The notes under the pieces were generated by a model that ran no database searches, was not told the origin of the DNA, and worked only from the letters and a program-made list of their open reading frames with translations. Position numbers and translations under genes: made by a program. Shown one piece after another: positions 7,756 through 17,493 of a DNA stretch of 64,000 nt. The stretch is from positions 170,310 to 234,309 of the forward strand of contig CAIRZB010000007.1 in assembly GCA_903882935.1 (NCBI GenBank), in the 5' to 3' direction. This stretch comes from an uncultured Parafilimonas sp. Lineage in GTDB: Bacteria > Bacteroidota > Bacteroidia > Chitinophagales > Chitinophagaceae. The number at the start of each line of letters is the position of its first letter. The first letter of the stretch is position 1.

Positions 7756-10383
7756 ATGAAAAGGTTACCACTACTGCTGCTATTGTCGGTTATTTTCAAT
7801 GGGTCTTTTGCAAGGCACCTAAAAGGTGGCTGGATACAGTATGAATACACGGGGGTAGGTTCAGCAGCCAACACATCAACCTACAAAATTACCGTTTACT
7901 TATTTGTAAGCTGTACAACATCCGGCCCTACGCAGCAGGTTATACTGGGGGTGTTTGACGCTTCAACCAGCGCGACCGTTTTAACACAAACAATTACCAA
8001 CACAGGGGAAAATACGGTTACAAAAACCACTTTTAACCCCTGCCTTAGCGATCCCCCCGCAATTTGCTACATGGTATATACCTACGTGGCCACCATACAG
8101 CTTAGCAATAATACCAGCGGGTATGTGTTAACTGTACAGGATGCCTTGCGGGTAGATGGTATTGTTAACATCAGTGGCTCGGTTAGCGACGGCATAACAA
8201 TTACGGCCACCATACCCGGTACAATCAACAATACAGACTACCATATAAACAATAGTCCTTATTTTATTTTTAAAGACACGGCGGTTATTTGTTACAACTC
8301 GCCTTTTACCTACCAGTTTAGTGCCACAGATGCGGATAACGACTCTTTATCGTACGCATTTGGCAACGGTTTAAATGTAACTGGTGCCAGCCAAAATACC
8401 AGCAGCCAAGCACCGGCAAGCCCGCCCTACCCAGCCCTAACCTACAACACCGGTTATTCAGGCACATCGCCCTTGGGCAGCGGGGTAACCATCAATGCGG
8501 TTACCGGCAATATTTCGGGCATTGCCCCGGCAACCACAGGGCCATATGTAGTGGCTGTTTACGTATCTGAGTGGCGCAAAGGTGTTAAAATAAATACCAC
8601 CAAAAAAGAGCTACAGATAAACGTGGCCAATTGCAGTTTAACAGGTGCCTCATTAAACCCATCGTATATAAATTGCGGCAGCTACTCGTTTTCGTTTCAA
8701 AACGAGTCTACGTCGTCCAACATCTCCTCGTACTTATGGAATTTTGGCGTAACCAATTCACAAACTGATACGTCCACCCTGGCAACCCCTACATACACCT
8801 ATACCGACACCGGCACATACACCGTAAAGCTAAGGGTTACCAACACCGGTGGCTGCAGCGATTCTGCCAGTTCTACAGTAAAGGTTTACCCAGGTTTTAC
8901 ACCCGCATTTACGTTTAGTGGCAGCTGTTACCAATCAGCTTTTTTGTTTACTGACGCATCAACGGCCAAATATGGCACCATTAATAGCTGGTCGTGGAAC
9001 TTTGGCGACCCTTCCACAACGGCAGATACATCGTCACTGCAAAACCCAACCTGGTTATATGCGGCACCGGGCACCCAAACGGTTACGTTGGCTCTAACCA
9101 GCAGCAAGGGTTGCAGCGGCACTGCCACAAAAACGGTTACCGCCAACGACAAGCCAACTATTTACCTGCCATTTACCGATACGCTTATTTGCAGTAATGA
9201 TACCTTGCCGTTAATTGTGCAAAGCAACGCCACCAGTTTTAGCTGGGCCCCGGCGTATAACATCATCAACAGCACAAGTGCCAACCCAAAAGTTTACCCG
9301 GCGGACACAACGGTGTATACTGTTGTTGTAAAAGACAAAGGCTGTGTAGACAGTGCCACCGTTACCGTTAATGTTTTGCCTTACATAACCGTTAGCATTT
9401 TGGCAGATACGGCTATTTGCAAAACCGACAGCATTAAGTTAAGGCCGGTTAGTTACGCACTTAGCTATTTGTGGTCAGCCAGTAGCAACCCAACTAACCT
9501 AAGCAGTAACAACGTTAAAAATCCCAAGGCGGCACCATCATCAACAACCACCTATTATGTTACAGCCAACCTTGGCCATTGCCAAGACAGTGCCAGGGAA
9601 ACGGTGTATGTGTCGCCCTACCCAACCGCAACTGTTAGCAGCGATACGGGCATCTGTTATGGCAAATCGGTGCAACTGCACGGCAATACAACAGCAGCCT
9701 ATTACACATGGTCTCCCACAGCCACACTTTACCAGTCTGGCACGCTTAACCCAACCGCAGGCCCACTGTCAACCACTTACTATTTTACCCTACGCGATAC
9801 TTTTTACTGCACCAAAAGTGTAACAGACAGCATACTTGTAACGGTAATACCACCCGTTACCGTAAATGCGGGTAACGATACCAATGTTGTAGTTAACCAG
9901 CCGCTGCAATTAAAAGCCCTATCAAACAACAACACGGTTAGTTTTGTATGGTACCCGGCAACATATTTAAATAATCAAGGGGTATACGACCCCATTGCCA
10001 CCATTACCTCCACAGCTATAGACTCCATTGTTTACAGGGTAACCGCTACCACACCGCAGGGGTGTTTTGGTGTTGATTATATAACCGTAAGGCTGTTTAA
10101 TACAGCCCCCAGCATTTTTGTACCTTCGGCCTTTACCCCAAACAGCGATGGGTACAATGATGTTATTAAACCTGTATTGGCGGGCATAACAACCTTTGAC
10201 TATTTTAAAATTTTTAACCGCTGGGGCCAATGTGTTTTTAGCACTGCCCAACAAGGTGCAGGGTGGGATGGCACCATCAATGGTACCACCCAGCCCGTTG
10301 GCACCTACGTGTTTATGGTGCAGGGTAAAGACTACCTGGGTAATGTGATTTTTAAAAAAGGAACCATCATATTGGCAAGATAA
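7756..10383 (+). CDS. PKD-domain surface protein with CHU_C C-terminal sorting domain (copy 1)
   Basis: An 875-residue exported protein with a signal peptide ending near SFARH. The N-terminal ~210 residues (HLKGGWIQYEYTG onwards, with CLSDPPAICY) form a domain common in Bacteroidota adhesin-like proteins, followed by a cadherin/PKD-like segment (FSATDADNDSLSYAFGNG). Two PKD-like repeats follow (SSYLWNFG and NSWSWNFGDPS), then several Ig-like repeats with the CxxDSxxL and TTYYVT pattern. The last ~85 residues (FVPSAFTPNSDGYNDV, FNRWGQCVFS, GWDGTINGT, PVGTYVF) are a gliding-motility-type CHU_C domain, normally recognised by the type IX secretion system for surface attachment. It forms a tandem pair with the next gene and lies 46 bases after the secreted Gly/Pro protein. 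Confidence 0.85.
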   Translation: MKRLPLLLLLSVIFNGSFARHLKGGWIQYEYTGVGSAANTSTYKITVYLFVSCTTSGPTQQVILGVFDASTSATVLTQTITNTGENTVTKTTFNPCLSDPPAICYMVYTYVATIQLSNNTSGYVLTVQDALRVDGIVNISGSVSDGITITATIPGTINNTDYHINNSPYFIFKDTAVICYNSPFTYQFSATDADNDSLSYAFGNGLNVTGASQNTSSQAPASPPYPALTYNTGYSGTSPLGSGVTINAVTGNISGIAPATTGPYVVAVYVSEWRKGVKINTTKKELQINVANCSLTGASLNPSYINCGSYSFSFQNESTSSNISSYLWNFGVTNSQTDTSTLATPTYTYTDTGTYTVKLRVTNTGGCSDSASSTVKVYPGFTPAFTFSGSCYQSAFLFTDASTAKYGTINSWSWNFGDPSTTADTSSLQNPTWLYAAPGTQTVTLALTSSKGCSGTATKTVTANDKPTIYLPFTDTLICSNDTLPLIVQSNATSFSWAPAYNIINSTSANPKVYPADTTVYTVVVKDKGCVDSATVTVNVLPYITVSILADTAICKTDSIKLRPVSYALSYLWSASSNPTNLSSNNVKNPKAAPSSTTTYYVTANLGHCQDSARETVYVSPYPTATVSSDTGICYGKSVQLHGNTTAAYYTWSPTATLYQSGTLNPTAGPLSTTYYFTLRDTFYCTKSVTDSILVTVIPPVTVNAGNDTNVVVNQPLQLKALSNNNTVSFVWYPATYLNNQGVYDPIATITSTAIDSIVYRVTATTPQGCFGVDYITVRLFNTAPSIFVPSAFTPNSDGYNDVIKPVLAGITTFDYFKIFNRWGQCVFSTAQQGAGWDGTINGTTQPVGTYVFMVQGKDYLGNVIFKKGTIILAR

Positions 10384-10699
10384 ACCGCCGGCCAAGCAAT
10401 GCCGCAACCTACTTTTTTTGCCCGTGATAGGGCCAATTTTGCCCTAAAAAAATCATCCATATTTTATGCGATAACTGGCAACCTTTTAAAACACAAATTC
10501 GTTATATATAAAATTGGTGCCTACCGTGGTTATTGTAGCGCGTTTGCTTGTAAATTGGTGGGAGTTTTGCTGGGTGGTGCATGATTGGCAGCAAAGAGCC
10601 TCGAACAACCTGTTTGGAAATAACCATACGTTACGTTGGCAAGCACAATAAGTATTTGTTATGCGCCTAACGGCTGTAACACACAGATAAACTTACCAA
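10384..10699. other. Spacer between the tandem CHU_C genes
   Basis: 316 bases without a convincing gene. It contains an AGGGC/GCCCT hairpin near 10430-10446 that lacks a T-run. Open frames here are short and use codons unlike the neighbours. No exact TAnnTTTG box was found. Confidence 0.35.
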
Positions 10700-13330
10700 A
10701 TGAAAAAGCTGTTATTGCTTGGGTTGCTGTTGTTAGGCATTAATAAGGCTTTTTCAAAGCATATTAAAGGTGGCTATATTGAGTACCGTTACATAGGCGA
10801 GGGCAGTGCGCCCAACACGGCGGATTATAAAATTAATGTTTACCTATTCGTAAGTTGTACCACTTCTGGGCCCACCGGCGAAGTGGTTTTGGGTGTTTTT
10901 GATGCCGGCACCAATGCAAGTGTTCAATCCCAAGCCATTTTGGTGAGTGATGAAAACACCATTTCAAAAAAATCATTCGGCCGTTGCATTAGCGACCCGC
11001 CGGCAATTTGTTACCAAGTATATAACTACGCAACAACCATTAACCTACCCAACAACCCAAACGGCTATATTTTGGTGGTACAAAATGCATTGAGGATCAA
11101 TGGCATAATCAATATATATAATTCACTGAAAGACGGCATAACCACCTTTGCCACCATACCGGGTACCATTAAAGGCGTAGACTACCATGCAACCAGCAGC
11201 CCCAATTTTATTTTTGATGACACTGCACTTATATGTTACAAATCGCCTTTTACTTATAAATTTAATGCAGTTGACCCCAATGGCGATTCGTTGTCATATG
11301 CTTTCGGCAACGGGTTAAATGTAGTGGCAGCGGGTGGTAGTACTAACAACAGCCCGCCGGCCAACCCACCCTACGACGCATTGGAATATGAACCCGGCTT
11401 TTCCGGCACCGCCCCTTTAGGCAGCGGGGTAACCATCAACCCCGTTACGGGCGTAATTTCTGGTATTGCCCCTGCCATCACCGGTGTGTATGTGGTGGCT
11501 GTGTATGTATCGCAGTGGAGGAATGGCGTTCTGATAGCCACGACGAAAAAAGAACTGCAAATTGACGTTGATAACTGCAGTTTAACGGCAGCGGCTTTGG
11601 ACCCAGTTTACCTAAATTGCAATAATTTTTCCTTCATATTCCAAAACGAATCACCGGCATCAAATGTATCCTCCTACTTCTGGGATTTTGGCGTTGGGGG
11701 CAATGGCAATGCCACCTCAAAGGAACCTACCCCATCCTATACTTATGCCGACACCGGAACCTATACACTTAGGCTTAGCGTTACAAACATTTCCGGCTGC
11801 ACCGATTCTGCTTCTGCAACTGTAAAAGTATACCCAGGCTTCAAGCCCGATTTTATTGTTGACGGCAGTTGCTACCAAACAATTTTTCAGTTTAAAGATG
11901 CCTCTTATGCAAAGTATGGCAGCATAAACAATTGGTCGTGGAACTTTGGGGATCCCTCTACCGCAAATGATACCTCATCACAACAAAACCCTACATGGTT
12001 ATACAGTGCGCCAACATCGGCAACGGTTACCCTTGCCGTAACCAGCAACAAAGGTTGCACTGGCACAGCCATTAAAACAGTTACGGTAGACGATAAGCCG
12101 GCAATTTATTTGCCTTTTACAGATACCCTTATTTGCAGCGGTGACACGTTGCCACTGGCGGTGCAAAGCAATGGCAGCACTTTTAATTGGGGGCCTGCCC
12201 AAAACATAAGCGATACAGTATCGGCCAACCCAAAAGTTTACCCAAATGATACTACTGTGTATACTGTTACGGTAAAAAATAAAGGTTGCGTAGGCACAGC
12301 CTCGGTAACGGTAAACGTGTTACCCTTCATAAAAGTGTACTTGCCAAATAAGGTGGGTATTTGCAGAACAGACAGCATCCAGCTAAACCCTGTAAGCCAG
12401 GCGTTAAACTATCTGTGGTCAGCATCAACCAACCCGCCAAGCCTAAGTAATAGCACCACAAAATATCCCGAAGCAGCACCATCATCAACAACCACCTATT
12501 ATGTTACAGCCAACCTTGGGCATTGCCAGGAAAGTGCCAGCGAAACCGTGTATGTATCGCCCTACCCAGCTGACATAATTAGTAACGATACCGGCATTTG
12601 TTATGGCAGATCGGTACGGTTGCATGCTACTACAAACGCGGCTTACTATTATTGGTCGCCACAAAGCAGCCTTTACCAAACAAATACATTAACCCCGCTT
12701 GCAGGTCCGCAGGCAACCACCAAATATTTTTTTACAATACGGGATACCTTTTATTGCACCAAAAGCATAACAGATAGTGTTACTGTTACAGTTGTGCCGC
12801 CGGTACGGGTAAGCGCGGGCAAAGATACCAGTGCGGTAACAGGGCAACCCATTCAGTTAACAGCTGTCAGCAATAATAACGGGGTAAGGTATACATGGTC
12901 ACCACAAGCATATTTAAACAGCGCGCTTATTTATAACCCTGTTGCTACTGTACATTCAGCGGCGGTTGATTGTATAAAGTACAAGGTAACAGCCATCACT
13001 AAGGAAGGTTGTGCGGGAGAAGCATATGTTACCATTAAGCTTTACCAAACAACGCCGGATATTTTCGTGCCCAGTGCATTTACCCCCAACAGCGACGGGC
13101 AAAATGATATAATTAAGCCAACATTGGCAGGCATAGCAACATTTAACTATTTTAGGGTATATAGCCGCTGGGGCCAATGCGTTTTTCAAACCTCCCAACA
13201 AGACCAGGGATGGGATGGCAATGTGAATGGCACTGCACAGCCATCTGGCACATATGTTTTTATGGCCGAGGGCAGCGATTACTTGGGTAAACCGATTTTC
13301 AAAAAAGGCTCCATTGTTTTAGTAAGGTAA
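10700..13330 (+). CDS. PKD-domain surface protein with CHU_C C-terminal sorting domain (copy 2)
   Basis: An 876-residue paralog of the preceding gene, alignable end to end without large gaps. It shares the signal peptide layout (AFSKHIKGGYIEYRY), the CISDPPAICY segment, the cadherin-like AVDPNGDSLSYAFGNG, PKD repeats (SSYFWDFG, NNWSWNFGDPS), Ig-like repeats and the CHU_C end (FVPSAFTPNSDGQNDI, YSRWGQCVFQ, GWDGNVNGT, PSGTYVF). Divergence is spread along the gene, but some patches are almost identical at the DNA level (for example 12476-12519 against 9532-9575), which points to tandem duplication followed by local gene conversion. The likely role is a surface adhesin or matrix component exported by type IX secretion; the ligand is unknown. 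Confidence 0.85.
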   Translation: MKKLLLLGLLLLGINKAFSKHIKGGYIEYRYIGEGSAPNTADYKINVYLFVSCTTSGPTGEVVLGVFDAGTNASVQSQAILVSDENTISKKSFGRCISDPPAICYQVYNYATTINLPNNPNGYILVVQNALRINGIINIYNSLKDGITTFATIPGTIKGVDYHATSSPNFIFDDTALICYKSPFTYKFNAVDPNGDSLSYAFGNGLNVVAAGGSTNNSPPANPPYDALEYEPGFSGTAPLGSGVTINPVTGVISGIAPAITGVYVVAVYVSQWRNGVLIATTKKELQIDVDNCSLTAAALDPVYLNCNNFSFIFQNESPASNVSSYFWDFGVGGNGNATSKEPTPSYTYADTGTYTLRLSVTNISGCTDSASATVKVYPGFKPDFIVDGSCYQTIFQFKDASYAKYGSINNWSWNFGDPSTANDTSSQQNPTWLYSAPTSATVTLAVTSNKGCTGTAIKTVTVDDKPAIYLPFTDTLICSGDTLPLAVQSNGSTFNWGPAQNISDTVSANPKVYPNDTTVYTVTVKNKGCVGTASVTVNVLPFIKVYLPNKVGICRTDSIQLNPVSQALNYLWSASTNPPSLSNSTTKYPEAAPSSTTTYYVTANLGHCQESASETVYVSPYPADIISNDTGICYGRSVRLHATTNAAYYYWSPQSSLYQTNTLTPLAGPQATTKYFFTIRDTFYCTKSITDSVTVTVVPPVRVSAGKDTSAVTGQPIQLTAVSNNNGVRYTWSPQAYLNSALIYNPVATVHSAAVDCIKYKVTAITKEGCAGEAYVTIKLYQTTPDIFVPSAFTPNSDGQNDIIKPTLAGIATFNYFRVYSRWGQCVFQTSQQDQGWDGNVNGTAQPSGTYVFMAEGSDYLGKPIFKKGSIVLVR

Positions 13331-13355
13331 TTTGTGAAATTATTAGGCTTTTGCA

Positions 13356-13388
13356 TTTTGCAATAATGTTGCAAATATTATACTTTTG
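13356..13388 (+). promoter_or_regulatory. Bacteroidota-type promoter abutting a start codon
   Basis: TTTTG (13356-13360), a 20-base spacer and an exact TACTTTTG -7 box (13381-13388). The ATG at 13397 is only 8 bases downstream, so the expected leader is a few bases at most. Confidence 0.65.
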
Positions 13389-13396
13389 GCACTGTG

Positions 13397-13711
13397 ATGC
13401 GCACATGCAAAATACCGGTTATAGCAACGCTGCTTTTATTTGCGTTTACCCAAAAGCTGGGTATTCTGGTATTAATGCACAATAAGTTTCACGCGGCTGC
13501 ACAAATAAACAAGAAAGAGAACTCTGCCAGTTACTACCAAGTTAAATGCGAGTGCTTGGATGAGGCCTTGGCACCGATTTCCAAACCCGATAGTTTCGAA
13601 TTGCCATTACCTGATAAAAACCACATTGAACGTTTAGTTACTACAAATATTTCCTTTCCTTCGGCTTTAAAAATATACCGTTCACTCAGGGCGCCACCAA
13701 TTTTTATATAA
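13397..13711 (+). CDS. Small secreted protein upstream of a TonB receptor, unknown function
   Basis: A 104-residue protein with a hydrophobic N-terminal segment (about residues 6-18) that should direct export or membrane anchoring. A CEC motif (VKCECLDEA) lies near residue 50, and the C-terminus is RAPPIFI. Small exported proteins ending in a Pro-Pro motif often sit directly upstream of TonB-dependent metal receptors in Bacteroidota; this one resembles them in layout only, without the HYC or CC motifs of the named family. An exact TAnnTTTG promoter ends 8 bases before the ATG, which supports it as a real gene. The ATG is preferred to a GTG one codon earlier. The receptor gene follows after 130 bases. 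Confidence 0.6.
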   Translation: MRTCKIPVIATLLLFAFTQKLGILVLMHNKFHAAAQINKKENSASYYQVKCECLDEALAPISKPDSFELPLPDKNHIERLVTTNISFPSALKIYRSLRAPPIFI

Positions 13712-13841
13712 TTTGCTTGCCAGTTTTGTTAATTTACCATTTTCAACCATCCGCGGTTTACAAATTATTTGTTGCACTTGTTAGCAATAAATTTATTAAT
13801 ATTATCCGGCAACGGGCAGTAGCCTTGGGCAGCTACGTTGC

Positions 13842-16325
13842 ATGAAACTTTATTACATGAAATCCATAATAGCAGGCATATTTTTCATCAGCATGTTTTT
13901 TTATTCACAATATGCGTTCACCCAAGCCAACACGTTATCAGGCAAGGTGTACGACAGCAAATCAAACCATCCGCTGGCCCAGGCAAGTGTTTTTATACCC
14001 GACTTAAAACTAGGGGTTATAGCAGACTCCACCGGCTATTACCACTTTAAATCGTTACCGGCAGGCAATTACCTGGTGCAGGTGCAATATGTTGGCTTTA
14101 AAATTGTGTCGAAAAATATAAACATATCAGGTGCTACAAACCTTGATTTCCGTTTGTCGGACGAAGCAGCCGAGGAAAGTGCGGTAATAGTAACAGGTTT
14201 ATCAAAAGCCACACAAATAAAACGCAGCCCGGTGTCCATAGTTTCGGTAAGCCATGATTATATTACCACCAGCCTAAGCACGAACATTATAGATGCCATA
14301 GCAAAAGTACCCGGCGTAAGTGCATTAACTACCGGCCCAAATGTGTCGAAACCTTTTATTAGGGGGCTTGGATACAACAGGATATTAACCTTGTTTGACG
14401 GTGTTAGGCAAGAGGGGCAGCAATGGGGAGATGAACATGGCATTGAAGTTGACCAATATGGCGTTGACAGAATTGAGGTGATAAAAGGGCCGGCCAGTTT
14501 AACCTATGGCTCAGACGCATTAGCCGGTGTGGTTAATTTAATACCCACACCACCCGCGCCAGAGGGTAAGTTGGTAGGCAACATTACCAGTGAATACGAA
14601 ACCAACAATGGCATGTTTGGCGGCTCGGGCATGGTGGGGGCCACCAAAAATGGTTTTGAGTGGATGGGAAGGCTATCGCATAAACAAGCCACCAACTACC
14701 AAAACAAACTTGATGGCAGGGTATTTAACACAGCCTTCAACGAAACTGATGCAAACCTTTCTTTTGGCTTGCACCGCTCATTTGGCTATTCACACATAAA
14801 CCTATCACTATACAACGATTTGCAGGAGATACCCGATGGCAGCAGGGATTCTGCAACAGCCAAATTCACCAAACAAATTACCGAGTCCGATACTTACAGG
14901 CCCATTGTAACACCGGCCGAGTTAACCAGTTATGCCATTACGCCGCTGCACCAACATGTACAGCACTACAGGGTATATGCCGCAAATAATTTTACTTTGG
15001 GCACCGGCCGCTTAGGTGTAAACATAGGTTTTCAACGCAGTGTACGCAGAGAGTTTAGCCACCCCGAAGTGCCTTACCAAGATGTGGCAGGGTTATATTT
15101 ACAGCTAAACTCCTATTCGTACGATATTAAATACTTTGCACCCGATTTTAACGGCTGGAACCTTACCTTGGGCGTAAACGGTATGTACCAACAAAACACA
15201 GTTACCAAGGGTACCGAGTTTATTATACCCTCCTACAACCAATTTGATATTGGGCCTTTTGCCATGCTAAAGAAAACATTTGGCAAACTGGATATTGCAG
15301 GCGGCCTACGCTACGATAGCCGTTCGTTTAAAAACGAAGGGCTATATACAAAACCAAATGCGGCATCGGGCTTTGACACACCGGCATTTGGAACAGACAC
15401 GGTTGGCGCCGACCATCCATTTTACGATTACAGCCATACCTTCACTGGCCTTTCGGGCAGCATGGGGGCCACGTATAATTTTAATGAAAAATTATCTTTG
15501 AAAGTCAATATATCACGCGGTTACAGGGCACCTAACATATCCGAAATATCGGCCAATGGCGTACACCCGGGTACCGGCATTTACCAGATAGGCAACCCTG
15601 ACTTTAAACCCGAATTTAGCCTACAGGAAGACATAGGGCTGGCCTACACAACCAAGGATGCAGTTATAAGCCTTAGCTTATTCAACAACACCATTACCAA
15701 TTACATATATAACCAGCGATTACTAAGTGTTTTTGGAGGCGACTCAACAATTGTGGGCGGTAACCAAACCTATAAGTTTCAGCAAGGCAAGGCAAACTTA
15801 TATGGTGGTGAGCTTAGCGTGGACATTCACATAATAAAACCGTTACATTTTGAAAACACTTTTTCGGCTGTATATGGCTTGAACAAGAACATAGACCCAA
15901 AATTGCAAACAGACAGCAATAAGTACCTTCCGTTTGTACCGCCTGTGCACGGTGTATCAGAATTACGCTACGACTTTCAATCAAAAAAACACCACATTGT
16001 AAATGGGTTTATAAAAATTGAACTCGCCTATTATGCCGCGCAAAACAGGGCATACCTAACCGACAATACAGAAACTACCACGGCAGGTTATACACTTTTT
16101 AATGCAGGTGCCGGGGCAGGCATTACCAATAAAAAAGGTAAAAAAATTGTAGACATATATGTATTGGGCAATAATTTATTTGACCTTGCTTATTATGACC
16201 ATTTAAGCAGGCTGAAATATTTTTATTACTCCGCCGCCGATACAAACCAAGCGCATGGCATCCACAACATTGGCCGCAACATTTCTTTTAAGCTTTCATT
16301 TCCGCTAGACTTTTCTTATAACTGA
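13842..16325 (+). CDS. TonB-dependent outer-membrane receptor (possibly metal or metallophore)
   Basis: An 827-residue receptor: signal peptide to about FTQA, then a carboxypeptidase-regulatory-like beta-sandwich (LSGKVYDSKSNHPLAQASV, residues ~30-115). The plug domain covers about 120-240 (IKRSPVSIVSVSHDY, NRILTLFDGVRQEGQQWG, DRIEVIKGPASLTYGSDALAGVVNLI), followed by a 22-strand barrel ending in FKLSFPLDFSYN. The plug signature with GVRQEGQQWGDEHG resembles ZnuD/copper-type receptors more than SusC-type glycan receptors, but the substrate is not determinable here. No SusD partner is present. A second ATG 15 bases downstream (MKSIIAG) is an equally good start. A strong terminator follows 19 bases after the stop. 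Confidence 0.9.
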   Translation: MKLYYMKSIIAGIFFISMFFYSQYAFTQANTLSGKVYDSKSNHPLAQASVFIPDLKLGVIADSTGYYHFKSLPAGNYLVQVQYVGFKIVSKNINISGATNLDFRLSDEAAEESAVIVTGLSKATQIKRSPVSIVSVSHDYITTSLSTNIIDAIAKVPGVSALTTGPNVSKPFIRGLGYNRILTLFDGVRQEGQQWGDEHGIEVDQYGVDRIEVIKGPASLTYGSDALAGVVNLIPTPPAPEGKLVGNITSEYETNNGMFGGSGMVGATKNGFEWMGRLSHKQATNYQNKLDGRVFNTAFNETDANLSFGLHRSFGYSHINLSLYNDLQEIPDGSRDSATAKFTKQITESDTYRPIVTPAELTSYAITPLHQHVQHYRVYAANNFTLGTGRLGVNIGFQRSVRREFSHPEVPYQDVAGLYLQLNSYSYDIKYFAPDFNGWNLTLGVNGMYQQNTVTKGTEFIIPSYNQFDIGPFAMLKKTFGKLDIAGGLRYDSRSFKNEGLYTKPNAASGFDTPAFGTDTVGADHPFYDYSHTFTGLSGSMGATYNFNEKLSLKVNISRGYRAPNISEISANGVHPGTGIYQIGNPDFKPEFSLQEDIGLAYTTKDAVISLSLFNNTITNYIYNQRLLSVFGGDSTIVGGNQTYKFQQGKANLYGGELSVDIHIIKPLHFENTFSAVYGLNKNIDPKLQTDSNKYLPFVPPVHGVSELRYDFQSKKHHIVNGFIKIELAYYAAQNRAYLTDNTETTTAGYTLFNAGAGAGITNKKGKKIVDIYVLGNNLFDLAYYDHLSRLKYFYYSAADTNQAHGIHNIGRNISFKLSFPLDFSYN

Positions 16326-16344
16326 TAGCCCTCCATAAAAATAC

Positions 16345-16385
16345 AAGCCGCCATAATTGCAAAGTGCATTATGGCGGCTTTTTTT
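16345..16385 (+). terminator. Intrinsic terminator after the TonB receptor gene
   Basis: A perfect 13-bp stem (16345-16357 with 16368-16380) is followed by five T plus ACTTT. Confidence 0.9.
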
Positions 16386-16669
16386 ACTTTACCCATAATT
16401 ATGTAAGCAGCAAAGGTGGGCCTACGTTAAATACATTGCTCGTTCATCTATGTTAAATTGGGTTTAATCTATAACCATGCTTTATACAATACCATCATTG
16501 TTAAAACCACGTTCTACCAACTATGTATGTTGGGGTTGAAACAATTTGCAGGCGAAGTAAAACTGTTAATGCTATTTTAAACTGCCTGTATAGGGTAATC
16601 TTACAACGTACGGGTAACGTTTTAGCGTTTTAGAAAGATGCAATTTTTTTATTCTAAAATTTTATTTCA
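16386..16669. other. Intergenic region before the beta-barrel gene
   Basis: Together with the terminator this is a 344-base gene-free stretch. It is AT-rich with no credible small gene, tRNA or exact -7 box; a T-run near 16644-16651 precedes the next start. Confidence 0.3.
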
Positions 16670-17410
16670 ATGAACAAGGGGCTAAACCAATCACCTTTTT
16701 TGTGCATGGCCTTAACAATGCTATTTATTGTGCCAACACATGCACAGTTGTCAGTGGGCTTTGAAGGTGGGTATAATAAAAATTACCTCATCACCAACGT
16801 ATCTAATCTTGTATCAACACAGTATAACCCCTTATCAGGTTTTAGCTTTGGGGTTCCGGTAGTGTACCAAGTGGCAGACTGGTTTTCATTAAAGGCTGTG
16901 CCATCATTCATGCAAAAAAACTACCTAATGCAGCGCACCGGCTTTTACCAAGGGGTTTACCAAAATAGCACCAACGGGTATATTCAGTTACCCGTTATGG
17001 GGCAGTTTTCGTTTGGTGGAGAAGCTTTGAGAGGATTTGTAGATATTGGTGGTTATGCAGGTTATTGGTTAACTGGCCATGTAAAAGGCACCATGCCCAA
17101 CATACTAAACCAAGGGGCATACACCAATACAACCAGCAATGCACAACCCAATAATATTTTTGATGAGTTTACCCCTTATAGTTACAATGAGAAATACACC
17201 TTTAACAATACCAAAGATAAAAGGTTAGCATTAGGTGTGCTGGCCGGGGCAGGTTTAAGCTACCAGTTAACAGATACCTACAAATTGTATGGCGGGGCAA
17301 CTTACTACAACAGCTTAACTGACCTACAAAAAAAATACCAAACAGGCTTAGTGCCAAGGTACAATACAACGTACGTGTTTAGCCTTGGTGTTTTATACAA
17401 AATTCAATAA
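16670..17410 (+). CDS. Outer-membrane beta-barrel protein, porin-like family
   Basis: A 246-residue protein with a signal peptide (cleavage likely after THAQ, about residue 25) and alternating hydrophobic/polar strands typical of the small 8-stranded OMP_b-brl family of Bacteroidota: LSVGFEGGYNKNY, FSFGVPVVYQVADWFSLKAVPSFMQ, YIQLPVMGQFSF, LRGFVDIGGYAGYW, LGVLAGAGLSYQL and a terminal aromatic-rich strand (TYVFSLGVLYKIQ). It is probably an outer-membrane structural protein or small porin; no substrate can be named. The S41 lipoprotein gene follows after 83 bases on the same strand, so the two may be cotranscribed. Confidence 0.8.
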   Translation: MNKGLNQSPFLCMALTMLFIVPTHAQLSVGFEGGYNKNYLITNVSNLVSTQYNPLSGFSFGVPVVYQVADWFSLKAVPSFMQKNYLMQRTGFYQGVYQNSTNGYIQLPVMGQFSFGGEALRGFVDIGGYAGYWLTGHVKGTMPNILNQGAYTNTTSNAQPNNIFDEFTPYSYNEKYTFNNTKDKRLALGVLAGAGLSYQLTDTYKLYGGATYYNSLTDLQKKYQTGLVPRYNTTYVFSLGVLYKIQ

Positions 17411-17493
17411 AAAGGCGCAGCCTATTTTGATGCCCTATCCTACAACGGAGATGTTAACAACAAACAACTAGAAATTAGCTTAAATTATAGGTT

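Noticed and set aside
9967..10407. 146-codon minus-strand frame over the end of the first CHU_C gene
   Set aside because: The opposite strand encodes the conserved CHU_C domain in frame; the antisense peptide is Gly/Cys/His-rich without signal or motif.
10399..10584. 61-codon frame in the spacer between the tandem CHU_C genes
   Set aside because: Composition is random-like with no promoter, family or export signal.
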